Below, piece by piece: positions 43,767 through 51,725 of a stretch of DNA of 54,295 nt. The notes beneath the pieces were generated by a model. The model did not search any database and was not told where the DNA came from. It was given only the letters and a program-made list of their open reading frames with translations. Every line of letters starts with the position of its first letter. Position 1 is the first letter of the stretch. Origin of the DNA: an uncultured Bacteroidia bacterium (GTDB lineage Bacteria; Bacteroidota; Bacteroidia; Bacteroidales; CAJPTX01); contig CALHSW010000071.1 of the NCBI GenBank assembly GCA_938038735.1, forward strand, positions 1-54,295, given 5' to 3'. The translations under genes were made by a program, and so were the position numbers.

Positions 43767-43774
43767 TATCTTTG
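43767..43774 (+). promoter_or_regulatory. -7 promoter box for the DUF6266-like gene
   Basis: TATCTTTG followed by CA, 35 bases before the ATG at 43810; an exact TAnnTTTG match. Confidence 0.65.
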
Positions 43775-43809
43775 CAAGCAAAGTAGTAAACTAAAACACA
43801 CTTACAGCT

Positions 43810-44433
43810 ATGGGATACTACAAACTGCAACGCCCCGCATGGAACCCGCGGGGGCAAGAGGTAAAATACATTGTGAAGGAAAGGGTACTAACCCGCGGTT
43901 GGCCAAAGGCGTACCGAGATGCTCGGAGCAAAAAGCAGCTAGAGCAGCGAAGCAAAGCGAAACAGCTGAATGAGATATTTCCTAAACTCAAATCGCTCCT
44001 CTCCATGGGCTACGATAGGGGAGAAAAACCGAATGGAAGAAAAATTGGAAGCTACCAAATGGCGTTCGGCCACGCATTGCGTAAATGCTTTTCGCCCGAC
44101 GGTTTGGGTTGGCAGCTAAATCTCGCCCTTCTACAGCTCACCGATGGTGAGGCATTACTCCCGAAACAGCTAACGATAAAAAGGGCTGGCAACCTACTTT
44201 CAGTCACGTGGAAGCGATTGACCAATGAAAAGGAACAAACATTGCTATTCGCAGCCAAAACACACGATAAAAACGATTGGATTACAAGAGTAATTACCAT
44301 TGCCCCAAACAGCAACCGCGCAGCAATTGAACTTCCCAATGCGTGGCACAATGAGAGGCTAGAAACCTGGTGTGCCTTCCTCACCGTTGGCTCTACGCTC
44401 AAATCTACCACTCACTACGAGGAGTTTGATTAA
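43810..44433 (+). CDS. DUF6266-like protein of unknown function
   Basis: The 207-residue basic protein has no signal peptide or membrane segment. The arrangement resembles the Bacteroidetes DUF6266 family: a short start, then KAYRDARSKKQLEQRSKAKQLNEIFPKLKSLLSMGYDRG, a FGHALRKCFSPDG block, and a C-terminal beta-rich part with LSVTWKRL. No function is known for that family. It has its own promoter box. Confidence 0.65.
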   Translation: MGYYKLQRPAWNPRGQEVKYIVKERVLTRGWPKAYRDARSKKQLEQRSKAKQLNEIFPKLKSLLSMGYDRGEKPNGRKIGSYQMAFGHALRKCFSPDGLGWQLNLALLQLTDGEALLPKQLTIKRAGNLLSVTWKRLTNEKEQTLLFAAKTHDKNDWITRVITIAPNSNRAAIELPNAWHNERLETWCAFLTVGSTLKSTTHYEEFD

Positions 44434-44624
44434 TTACATGATTCAATCCACTTTCATTGGGCGATTGTCTCGAAAACACATCACTACGCCATAGTCAAAA
44501 TGACCTTCTCTGAATGCATTTAGTTATGGCTCTTTACTATAGGTATGCTACCCCATCGATTCCGCACCAAGAGACGTGAACAACCACAAAACGCAACGGA
44601 TTCCCTTCCATACTGCAAAAAATG

Positions 44625-44632
44625 GTAACTTC
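44625..44632 (+). promoter_or_regulatory. -7 promoter box (TTCG variant) for the HU/SPOR gene
   Basis: TAACTTCG followed by CGAAGG, 26 bases before the ATG at 44659; the same sequence context as the box at 24195. Confidence 0.55.
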
Positions 44633-44658
44633 GCGAAGGGGGAATAATAACGTGCCCA

Positions 44659-45630
44659 ATGCAAATAGAGCAACACTTTAGAGAAATACTGCGGCAGCAT
44701 GGCTATGTAGCCATTCCTGGCATCGGGAGTTTTCACAAAATATACACTCCCGCTCGCATAGATAGGGAGCATGGTGCTATTTTTCCTCCGTACTACGATT
44801 TTATTTTTGACAGCACCCGAACGTTCAATGATGATGCCATACTTTTTTACCTAATTAATACCTATGGCGTTAGTCATGAGAGTGCTAAACGAAATATAGA
44901 GGAATGGATCTCCACGGTTGAGGCACGCCTCGCCATGGGGGAAACCATTGAGTTTGACGGCATTGGAAGCCTCTGCAGCACGAATGGAGTAGTCTCTTTT
45001 GATCCTCTCCCTGCAGAAAAACGCGCTACAGGGTGCTTTGGGCTTACCTCTGTACCGCTACCGCCCAGCCTTGCCAAGACGAAGGGAAAGAAAAATAAAA
45101 AAATAAGACGAAGCGCAATTCTTATTCCCCTATTGGCCATCCTTCTCGGAGGAGGAGGCTACGCAGCGTACCATTTTCTCGATTGGCCCTACATCATTTC
45201 GTTGCTCCCTTGGAATAGCGAGGATTCCCAGCCGATAGCCGCTGCTACACCATCGTACAAGGACTCAGTAATCGCAATCACCACTCCCCCGAAAAAGATA
45301 GATTCCGTGGTGAAACCACCGGAACCCCAATCAACGCTCACCCTGGTCGATAGTTCGCTACACCAGCGCAGCGCGCTGCAGCCCATTGAAAACAATACGG
45401 TGTACTACATTATTGCGGGAAGCTTCAGAAGCCAAGAAAATGCACGTAAGCAGGTGGAAGAGCTTCTCAACATGGGCTTTAAGGATCCAAAAATCCGCCA
45501 AGAAAAGGAGTTCTACCAGGTGTATATCGCTTACTATACGAGCCTTCCCCATGCGCAGGCCAAGCTTAACGAGCTTTGGAACCAATACGGGGAGCAATTC
45601 TGCTTCCTCAATAGGGTAAACCAGCAATGA
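44659..45630 (+). CDS. HU-CCDC81-type and SPOR domain membrane protein
   Basis: The 323-residue protein begins with an HU-like region found in many Bacteroidetes SPOR proteins (MQIEQHFREILRQHGYVAIPGIGSF; the second unit includes GETIEFDGIGSL). A basic patch (KTKGKKNKKIRR) and one membrane helix (~152-172) follow, then a periplasmic proline/serine linker and a C-terminal SPOR domain (YYIIAGSFRSQENARKQVEELLNMGF). SPOR domains bind denuded glycan strands of peptidoglycan at division sites. The cytoplasmic HU-like part might contact DNA or protein, linking chromosome and division septum; that is inference, but striking so close to the presumed origin. It is the last clearly C-rich gene before the strand-composition switch. 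Confidence 0.85.
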   Translation: MQIEQHFREILRQHGYVAIPGIGSFHKIYTPARIDREHGAIFPPYYDFIFDSTRTFNDDAILFYLINTYGVSHESAKRNIEEWISTVEARLAMGETIEFDGIGSLCSTNGVVSFDPLPAEKRATGCFGLTSVPLPPSLAKTKGKKNKKIRRSAILIPLLAILLGGGGYAAYHFLDWPYIISLLPWNSEDSQPIAAATPSYKDSVIAITTPPKKIDSVVKPPEPQSTLTLVDSSLHQRSALQPIENNTVYYIIAGSFRSQENARKQVEELLNMGFKDPKIRQEKEFYQVYIAYYTSLPHAQAKLNELWNQYGEQFCFLNRVNQQ

Positions 45631-46055
45631 GGGGGACCGAAGGGTGGGTGATAATAACTCTTTCAATAACGCGGCAATAATGCTGTTAATAACTTCTGAA
45701 AAACGTGGCCAACTTTTCTTGGAAAGTTCATCCGCTGCACGGTATGAAAATTCTAGCGCTATAAGCAAGGAAAGGTGTTACTTTTTTCGCGAGACTTTTC
45801 AACAGCTTATGACCAGCAAAATGAGAATTTTTAGTTACGTAGTGTACTTTTACTATTTAAAAATTTTAAAGAATAAAATAGTAATAAAAAGGAAAGTAAG
45901 TAGTAGAAAGAAAGCTTACCAGTTCATATTAGATAATAAAAAGACAATTAGATTACTTCGTAGCAATGGGGTGATTAACCGTTTTAACAGGGTATTAGTA
46001 TCATTAGATTCTCTTTTATAAAAAAGAATTAAAAGATATAGTAGTTCGGAAAGGC
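45631..46055. other. AT-rich intergenic region, candidate replication origin
   Basis: The stretch is AT-rich, especially 45841-45960. It contains DnaA-box-like words: TGTTAATAA (45684-45692; reverse complement TTATTAACA) and TTTTCAACA (45796-45804), each two mismatches from TTATCCACA. AAGTAGTAG (45898-45906), resembling a DnaA-trio, lies in the AT-rich part. The strand composition of the flanking genes switches here from C-rich to G-rich on the plus strand. No convincing gene is present. Confidence 0.5.
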
Positions 46056-47108
46056 ATGAAAGCAAAAGGGCAGAAGGAGAGGGAAGGAGAAGAGCAGACT
46101 CGGTACATTAAGGAGGAGTTTGCCGAGGATACGGAGAATAGAATTCGTCCGCAGCAATTTTCTGACTTTTCGGGGCAGGAGAAAATTCTCAAAAATTTGA
46201 AAGTATACGTTCAGGCTGCGAAGGAGCGCGGGGAGCCGTTGGATCACGTTCTTTTCCATGGTCCCCCTGGGCTTGGAAAAACCACGCTGGCGCATATTGT
46301 GGCGAATGAGCTTGGGGTTGGAATAAAAATTACGAGTGGGCCTGCCATTGATAAGCCGGGTGACCTCGCGGGGCTGCTTACCAATCTTGAGAAGGGGGAT
46401 GTGCTATTCATTGATGAAATCCATCGGCTGTCGCCCGTGGTGGAGGAATACCTTTACTCCGCCATGGAGGACTTTACGATTGATATCATCATTGACAAAG
46501 GGCCGTCTGCGCGTAGCATACAAATAGACTTAAATCCTTTTACTTTGGTTGGGGCTACTACCCGCAGCGGACTTCTCACCGCGCCGCTACGTGCACGTTT
46601 TGGAATTAACTTTCTTTTGGAGTACTACGATGCTAACGTCATTGCCTCGATTGTGAGGCGTTCCTCAACAATACTGAATGTTGGGATTGACGAAACCGCA
46701 GCGCACGAGATTGCCCGCAGGAGTAGGGGAACGCCTAGAATCGCGAATGCCTTGCTGCGTAGGGTTAGGGATTTTGCGCAGGTTGAGGGGAGCGGTGATA
46801 TTGATTTGCCCATTACCCAGTACGCATTGGATGCGCTCAGCATTGATAGCCTTGGGCTGGACATGATGGACAGAAAAATTCTCCTCACCATCATTGATAA
46901 GTTTGCTGGGGGACCTGTGGGTCTCAATACGATAGCCACCGCGGTGAGCGAGGACCCTGGTACGATAGAGGATGTTTACGAGCCGTACCTAATCAAGGAG
47001 GGATTTATGAAACGTACCCCGAGGGGTAGGGAGGTTACTTCTTTGGCGTATGAGCATTTTGATCGGGTAATTTCAGCCAGGCAAAGGACCCTTTTTGATG
47101 ATTTTTAG
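46056..47108 (+). CDS. ruvB: Holliday-junction branch-migration helicase RuvB
   Basis: The 350-residue protein has the RuvB order: an N-terminal RPQQFSDFSGQEKILKNL, Walker A GPPGLGKTTLA, Walker B DEIHRL, sensor GATTRSGLLTAPLRARFG, the arginine-finger region, and a winged-helix C-terminus with GGPVGLNTIA and EPYLIKEGFMKRTPRGR. With RuvA it drives branch migration in recombination and fork repair. The first ~20 residues are a charged extension; the ATG at 46056 is preceded by GGAAAG. Confidence 0.97.
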   Translation: MKAKGQKEREGEEQTRYIKEEFAEDTENRIRPQQFSDFSGQEKILKNLKVYVQAAKERGEPLDHVLFHGPPGLGKTTLAHIVANELGVGIKITSGPAIDKPGDLAGLLTNLEKGDVLFIDEIHRLSPVVEEYLYSAMEDFTIDIIIDKGPSARSIQIDLNPFTLVGATTRSGLLTAPLRARFGINFLLEYYDANVIASIVRRSSTILNVGIDETAAHEIARRSRGTPRIANALLRRVRDFAQVEGSGDIDLPITQYALDALSIDSLGLDMMDRKILLTIIDKFAGGPVGLNTIATAVSEDPGTIEDVYEPYLIKEGFMKRTPRGREVTSLAYEHFDRVISARQRTLFDDF

Positions 47109-47625
47109 AAAACCTCTGCGCGGTCTACTTGTGTAGAAGATGTTGATCGTTTTTTCATTCCAACCAATTCAAGAAGTGTTTTAGGAGTCTACAAGAGTAG
47201 GGGCGTGCCTAGCTTTTTTTCTTTTGATATGCGGGCGGAGTGCAGACCCTTTTACTATTTTAGTTTCCATTATTGGGGTTTGGATAGTTACGCTTTGCTA
47301 GCTTTCTCTTCAATATCGAGTTTGAGGTTGCAACCCTAGTTATTTTTAAGTACAAAATAAATTATTGGCTGTTTTAGCTCTAACAGTCAAAGGGGCTTAA
47401 AATTTTAGTGTCGCTTATGCTCTACTATGCTTTCTAAAAAGAAGAGCAGTCTAACTATAGTATGCGCTTCAATTAACCATTATAAGTAGTTATTGGCTAT
47501 CTAGCAGTAATTTGGTGCGTTGGTTCATTTCGCTAGAATACCAGTTATTGTACCACTTCTCATGCTTTAGACTAAATGAGGGGTTTCTTTAAATTCTTTT
47601 AGTGAATTAAACCACCCTTACCCCA

Positions 47626-47641
47626 TGTTCCACGTGAAACA
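47626..47641. promoter_or_regulatory. parS: parS-like site A
   Basis: TGTTCCACGTGAAACA: 15 of 16 bases match the ParB-binding consensus TGTTTCACGTGAAACA. Confidence 0.8.
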
Positions 47642-47865
47642 TCTTTTTAGCCTTCAACACTTGAAGCTGTTTTATTTTAAATCCCATTTAAGTTTTATAC
47701 ACTGCTGTTCAGTTAAACTTTTACTTCTACCACCGTTAGGTATTTATTTAAATAGCAACTAATAAATAGGTAGAGCTTACACTTTACGTTTACTAGGTAT
47801 TCTTTTATTCTTAACTTAAACTTTACTTATTTTATCTGTACGTATTTCGTGCAATTTTTTCCTCT

Positions 47866-47881
47866 TGTTTCACGTGAAACA
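47866..47881. promoter_or_regulatory. parS: parS site B (exact consensus)
   Basis: TGTTTCACGTGAAACA: an exact match to the 16-bp parS palindrome bound by chromosomal ParB/Spo0J. Confidence 0.88.
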
Positions 47882-48137
47882 CTGCGTAGCATTAGTGGGT
47901 TTGTGCTTTGCTTTGCATTTCATTTAGACTCAGCATCTGATAGTGCTAAAATAGTTCACAGATTTTGGTAGTGGCGATGATTTTTTAAAAAAATGCGAGT
48001 GTAAGGGTGAATTCTTGCAGTAGTAATTACAATGGATTTTCCTCAACTGGGAGATAGTTTAGTTATATGGTGAGGTAATTAGTGGTTAGTTTTTTTTATA
48101 TATAAAAAATAAAAAAAAAAGCCGGAGGTCTGTTAGG

Positions 48138-48153
48138 TATTTCGCATGAAACA
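48138..48153. promoter_or_regulatory. Degenerate parS-like site F
   Basis: TATTTCGCATGAAACA: 13 of 16 bases match; it lies in register with the ~210-bp repeats and may be a decayed copy. Confidence 0.45.
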
Positions 48154-48349
48154 CTACTCTAGTTTTTATGTGTTTCTACTGTCTGTATTTGCGAGATGAA
48201 AAGCGCGTTGATGTGCTGGGGGAAGGAGTGGTGTTGATGTTTGGTTGCGGTGGGGTGGTGTGGCCATTTAGATGGTTGGCTTTCAGTGTGTCTAAATGGG
48301 CGAGTCTTTACATTTGTTTCTCTTTTCAATTACACAGCGGTTGTGGTGG

Positions 48350-48365
48350 TGTTTCACGTGGAACA
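48350..48365. promoter_or_regulatory. parS: parS-like site C
   Basis: TGTTTCACGTGGAACA: 15 of 16 bases match. Confidence 0.8.
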
Positions 48366-48559
48366 TTGCTCTATGGTTGATATGATTCTGTTATCTGTAT
48401 TTCTGAGATAAGGAATGTGATGATGTGGTATGGAGGGGGTAGCGTTGATTTTCGGTTGAGAGGGGTGGTGTACTCACTTAGCGCGGTGATTTTCAGTGTG
48501 TCTAAATGGGCGAGTCTTTACAATTGTTTCTCTTTCCAAGTACGCAGTGGTTTTACTAA

Positions 48560-48575
48560 TGTTCCACGTGAAACA
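48560..48575. promoter_or_regulatory. parS: parS-like site D
   Basis: TGTTCCACGTGAAACA: 15 of 16 bases match, identical to site A. Confidence 0.8.
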
Positions 48576-48768
48576 TTGCTTGGTGCTTGTGTGCTTTTGC
48601 TGTGTGTATTTGATGGATTAATAATGTGGTGGTGTGCTAGGGTAGGGGGTTGAGTTAATATTTGGTTGTGAGGGGCTGGTGTGGCCACTTAGCGTGGTGG
48701 TTTTCAGTGTGTCTAAATGGGCGGGTCTTTAAGCTATTTTCTCTTCATGTAAGAAGTGGCTAGAGTAG

Positions 48769-48784
48769 TGTTTCACGTGGAACG
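48769..48784. promoter_or_regulatory. parS: parS-like site E
   Basis: TGTTTCACGTGGAACG: 14 of 16 bases match. Confidence 0.7.
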
Positions 48785-49028
48785 TTGCAGCGCTTCGATC
48801 GGTTTTCTTTTATAACCATGACTGTGGTTCGGTGAACCAATGGGGTGTAAATTAGCAGTGAGCCTGTTTGAGTGTATGTGCTATGGTCGGTCTTCTGCCT
48901 AGTTAATTATTAGGTAAGAGTTAGAGGCTCTAAATTTATTTTTTTGTTGAGAAAGTTTTCTACGGATAGGTTTGTGAGAGTAGATGGGTAGGTATTGATT
49001 GTAGCGACCGAACTAGAATAGAAGTGGC

Positions 49029-50801
49029 TTACTTGTCTTTTAAAAACTCCCAAATGAGGGTCGCCCTTTTTGTACCCAGCAGTTGTTCTAATGAGTCGTA
49101 GCCTTTCGCTTTAAGATTTTCTAGGCTTCCGTACTCCTTGTATACTTTTTCAATGGTGGCTTTGCCTATGCCGTCAATGTCGTCAAGGATTGATTTTTTG
49201 GTTTCCTTCTGATGCTTTTTTCTGTAGTGGGTGATACCGAAGCGGTGGGCTTCGTCACGCAGGCTTTGCATAAGCTTCAGCTCATCGCTCCGCTTGTCAA
49301 GATAGATAGGGTAGGGGTCGCCTGGAATGTAAATTTCTTCAAGCTTCTCGGCTAGCGCCACGATGGGTAGCTTATCAAAAAGTTGCAGCGCTTTTAAGGT
49401 GTCAATTCCTACGTGGAGTTGTCCCTTTCCACCGTCAAGAATGAGGAGGTCGGGTAGTTCCCTTTCTTCCATTTTTCCGTAGCGACGGGTTATGACCTCT
49501 TCCATAGTAGCGTAGTCATTGGGACCCTCAACTGTTTTAACGTTGTAGATTCTGTACTGAGATTTGGCGGCTTTTCCATTGATGAAGACCACACAGGAGG
49601 AAACGGCATTCTGCCCTAGCATGTTGGAGTTGTCAATGCACTCTATGCGAATGGGTAATTTTTTTAGCCGTAGGATTTGCTGTAAATTTTTTAGGATTGG
49701 TGTGGCATCTCCACTTCGCTGCACCGTGGTTTGCTCTATTAGCTCCCGACAGTTGATAATGCTCAGCTCTATTAGCTTTTTCTTTTCGCCACGTTGCGGC
49801 CATTCTATTTTTTTTCCTGCAATGTCGCACCCCTCCACATTGGTTATGACAGAAGTGACAGAGCTGCTATAGGTGCTTTGCATCCTAAATAGTGCGTACT
49901 CAACCATCTCTGAATGGTTCTCTTGCAGCGGATTTTTTATTTCCAGATTGACGGATAGCGTGATAAATCCGTTGCGTATCTGCATGTAGTTGGTCGCAGT
50001 GCGATTTTTCCAGTCGGCTATAGTAATAACATCAAAGTTTCCAAAGCTTGGGTTGGCTATGATTTGTTTGCTCTCGTACTCTTTGAGGTACTCTAACCTT
50101 TTATTCAGAGAATCAGCCTTTTCAAACTCTAGCTTTTCACAGCAGGTTTCAATCTCTTCGATCAGCTTTTGGCGAAGAATCTTCGTTTCGCCCTTCAGGA
50201 TTTGCCTGATTTGGTCGATGGACTCGGCGTATTCACTTTGGGATTGTTTTCCCACGCAGGGGGCTTTGCAGTTGTGTATGTGGTACTCCAAACATACGGA
50301 GAAGAGATTTTCCTCAATTTTATCATTTGAGAGGGCGAGCTTGCAGGTGCGGTAGGGGACAATGCGCCGTATGGCGTGCAGCATGTAGTCAATGTTGTGC
50401 TTGGAGGTGAAGGGTCCAAAGTATTCACCGTAGTGCCGATTGAATCGGCGTGTGGTAAATACGCGTGGATAAGGCTCTTTCGTAATTACTACCCAAGGGT
50501 AGGTTTTGTCGTCTTTCAGGAGGATATTGTACTTGGGTTGATTTTCTTTGATAAGGTTGTTTTCAAGGAGAAAGGCTTCCTCCTCGTTGTTCACCACGAT
50601 GTAGTCCATCCAAACAATTTTACTCACTAGTACTCTCGTTTTTGGCGTAAGGTCCTCCTTGCGGCCGAAGTAGGATGACACGCGGTTGTGAAGGTTTTTG
50701 GCCTTTCCGATGTAGATTATCTGCTTGGTTTCATCGTAGTATTTGTAAACGCCCGGAAGTTTGGGAATAAGTTTTAGAAAACTGTCATCGATGCGTACCA
50801 T
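49029..50801 (-). CDS. uvrC: Excinuclease ABC subunit C
   Basis: The 590-residue protein has an N-terminal GIY-YIG nuclease domain (LPGVYKYYDETKQIIYIGKAKNL), Cys-containing block CLEYHIHNCKAPCVG, a UVR helix pair (~200-235), an RNase-H-like nuclease half (IECIDNSNMLGQNAVSSCVVF; DLLILDGGKGQL), and a C-terminal helix-hairpin-helix (LDDIDGIGKATIEKVYKEYG). It makes the two incisions in nucleotide-excision repair after UvrAB finds damage. It is a stand-alone gene next to the parS region. Confidence 0.97.
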   Translation of the reverse strand: MVRIDDSFLKLIPKLPGVYKYYDETKQIIYIGKAKNLHNRVSSYFGRKEDLTPKTRVLVSKIVWMDYIVVNNEEEAFLLENNLIKENQPKYNILLKDDKTYPWVVITKEPYPRVFTTRRFNRHYGEYFGPFTSKHNIDYMLHAIRRIVPYRTCKLALSNDKIEENLFSVCLEYHIHNCKAPCVGKQSQSEYAESIDQIRQILKGETKILRQKLIEEIETCCEKLEFEKADSLNKRLEYLKEYESKQIIANPSFGNFDVITIADWKNRTATNYMQIRNGFITLSVNLEIKNPLQENHSEMVEYALFRMQSTYSSSVTSVITNVEGCDIAGKKIEWPQRGEKKKLIELSIINCRELIEQTTVQRSGDATPILKNLQQILRLKKLPIRIECIDNSNMLGQNAVSSCVVFINGKAAKSQYRIYNVKTVEGPNDYATMEEVITRRYGKMEERELPDLLILDGGKGQLHVGIDTLKALQLFDKLPIVALAEKLEEIYIPGDPYPIYLDKRSDELKLMQSLRDEAHRFGITHYRKKHQKETKKSILDDIDGIGKATIEKVYKEYGSLENLKAKGYDSLEQLLGTKRATLIWEFLKDK

Positions 50802-50978
50802 GGTTGCTCTATTAAGTCATTTGTGAAACGAAGAGAGGAGAGTATTGTTATGCCTGCTTCAATAAATTACTATTTATGTATTGCTATTAAATATAGATAA
50901 GATAGCAAACGTTTTGTTTGTATGTAAGAGTGCTTATTATTACTAAATAAATTATATAAATAATATTAATGTAAATAA

Positions 50979-51010
50979 AAAAGGTGAGTAATGCATGTTA
51001 CTCACCTTTT
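50979..51010. terminator. Terminator of the secreted-protein gene
   Basis: A 13-bp stem (50979-50991 with 50998-51010, loop TGCATG); on the minus strand it is followed by TTTTTATTT. It lies 18 bp past the stop at 51029. The gap from there to the uvrC start (50802-50978) is AT-rich with no gene. Confidence 0.88.
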
Positions 51011-51028
51011 AGTAGGAGAATTTGTAAA

Positions 51029-51616
51029 TTATCTCACCTTTAGCGATTCAAAGAAGTGGTTTCGTATTTTCTGCGCCTCTTCATCAAAGTACTCCTCGGG
51101 CATGTAATGTATTGCCTTTACAAAGAGCGATTTATCGGGTATAATTATACCGATACATTCACCAGAATATTGCCCAGCGTCCGTGGTTTTCATGAACGTG
51201 ATGGAGTAGGCTTCGTACCTGCCTATTTTTTTAAAAGAGGTGTTCACGCCGTGTACAGGATTGAGATTATCAAGCACCGTGAGCTGCTTTAGAACAGTTT
51301 TTGCAGTAGTGTCAAGCGATTTCCACATTTTACGGTTACGACTGTATCGTTCAGCCCACTGCATTACTGTTTTGTCCTTCCCGTAGAAGTCTTTCAGCGG
51401 AAAGACCTTTACGCAGAAGTTACCATACATGGTGTTGAAGGCTTCAAGGTCGCAGTTGATGGGGCTGGCCTCGTTGGTATTAATGGGGAGGTCAAAAGAG
51501 ACACCATAGCGTACGTTTTTCCTTTCGTACTGCGCAAAGGTATTTGTGGTACTGATGAAGCAAAGCGCAGCGGCGAGAGCAACTGAGTAGAAAATTGCAA
51601 GATTTCTGTGTGACAT
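51029..51616 (-). CDS. Secreted protein of unknown function
   Basis: The 195-residue protein has a clear signal peptide (hydrophobic ~6-22, cleavage probably after TFAQ at ~29) and no further membrane segment. The mature part is mixed alpha/beta (YGVSFDLPINTNEASPINCDLEAF; ESLKVR at the end) with a GYEAYSITFMKTTDAGQYSGECIGIIIPD-like middle. I do not recognise a family. TACCTTTACCC on the minus strand (51645-51655) may be its promoter box. Confidence 0.7.
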   Translation of the reverse strand: MSHRNLAIFYSVALAAALCFISTTNTFAQYERKNVRYGVSFDLPINTNEASPINCDLEAFNTMYGNFCVKVFPLKDFYGKDKTVMQWAERYSRNRKMWKSLDTTAKTVLKQLTVLDNLNPVHGVNTSFKKIGRYEAYSITFMKTTDAGQYSGECIGIIIPDKSLFVKAIHYMPEEYFDEEAQKIRNHFFESLKVR

Positions 51617-51694
51617 CGTTCTAATAGTTATCTAGGTTTTGGGTAAAGGTACAAAATATGAGCCAATTGAGGCCATTGAGATTGGGAAAAGTTG

Positions 51695-51702
51695 TATCTT
51701 GC
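51695..51702 (+). promoter_or_regulatory. Candidate -7 box for the TGS/uridine-kinase gene
   Basis: TATCTTGC, one base from TAnnTTTG, with TTG at 51676-51678 as a possible -33 element; 23 bases before the ATG at 51726. Confidence 0.45.
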
Positions 51703-51725
51703 AACGATAAAACGGACGAAGAGCT

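Larger units (their letters stand above)
48138..48784. repeat. ~210-bp tandem repeat, each unit with one parS-like site
   Basis: Sites F, C, D and E start at 48138, 48350, 48560 and 48769, spaced 212, 210 and 209 bp. Between them the segment TTTCAGTGTGTCTAAATGGG, followed by a shared CGAGTCTTTA-like stretch, recurs near 48279, 48491 and 48702. The copies have diverged but stay in register. Confidence 0.85.
47109..49028. other. 1.9-kb intergenic region holding a parS cluster
   Basis: No convincing gene lies between ruvB and uvrC. The left 1 kb is AT-rich; the right part is T- and G-rich and built of ~210-bp repeats. Five near-consensus parS sites and one degenerate site lie between 47626 and 48784. 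Short open frames here (around 48168-48380 and 48417-48653) come from the repeated sequence and do not look like proteins. Confidence 0.75.

Noticed and set aside
43544..43857. Frames ending in the same residues as one near 16168-16368
   Set aside because: The shared tails come from reading through the repeated palindrome, not from homologous proteins.
45644..46021. 125-codon GTG-started open frame between the SPOR gene and ruvB
   Set aside because: The composition is AT-rich non-coding, the start has no supporting ribosome-binding site, and the protein resembles nothing known. The region fits an origin spacer better.
48168..48653. Two short frames (70 and 78 codons) with similar proteins
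   Set aside because: Their similarity comes from the ~210-bp DNA repeat; both read through parS sites and have Val/Trp/Gly-rich low-quality sequence.
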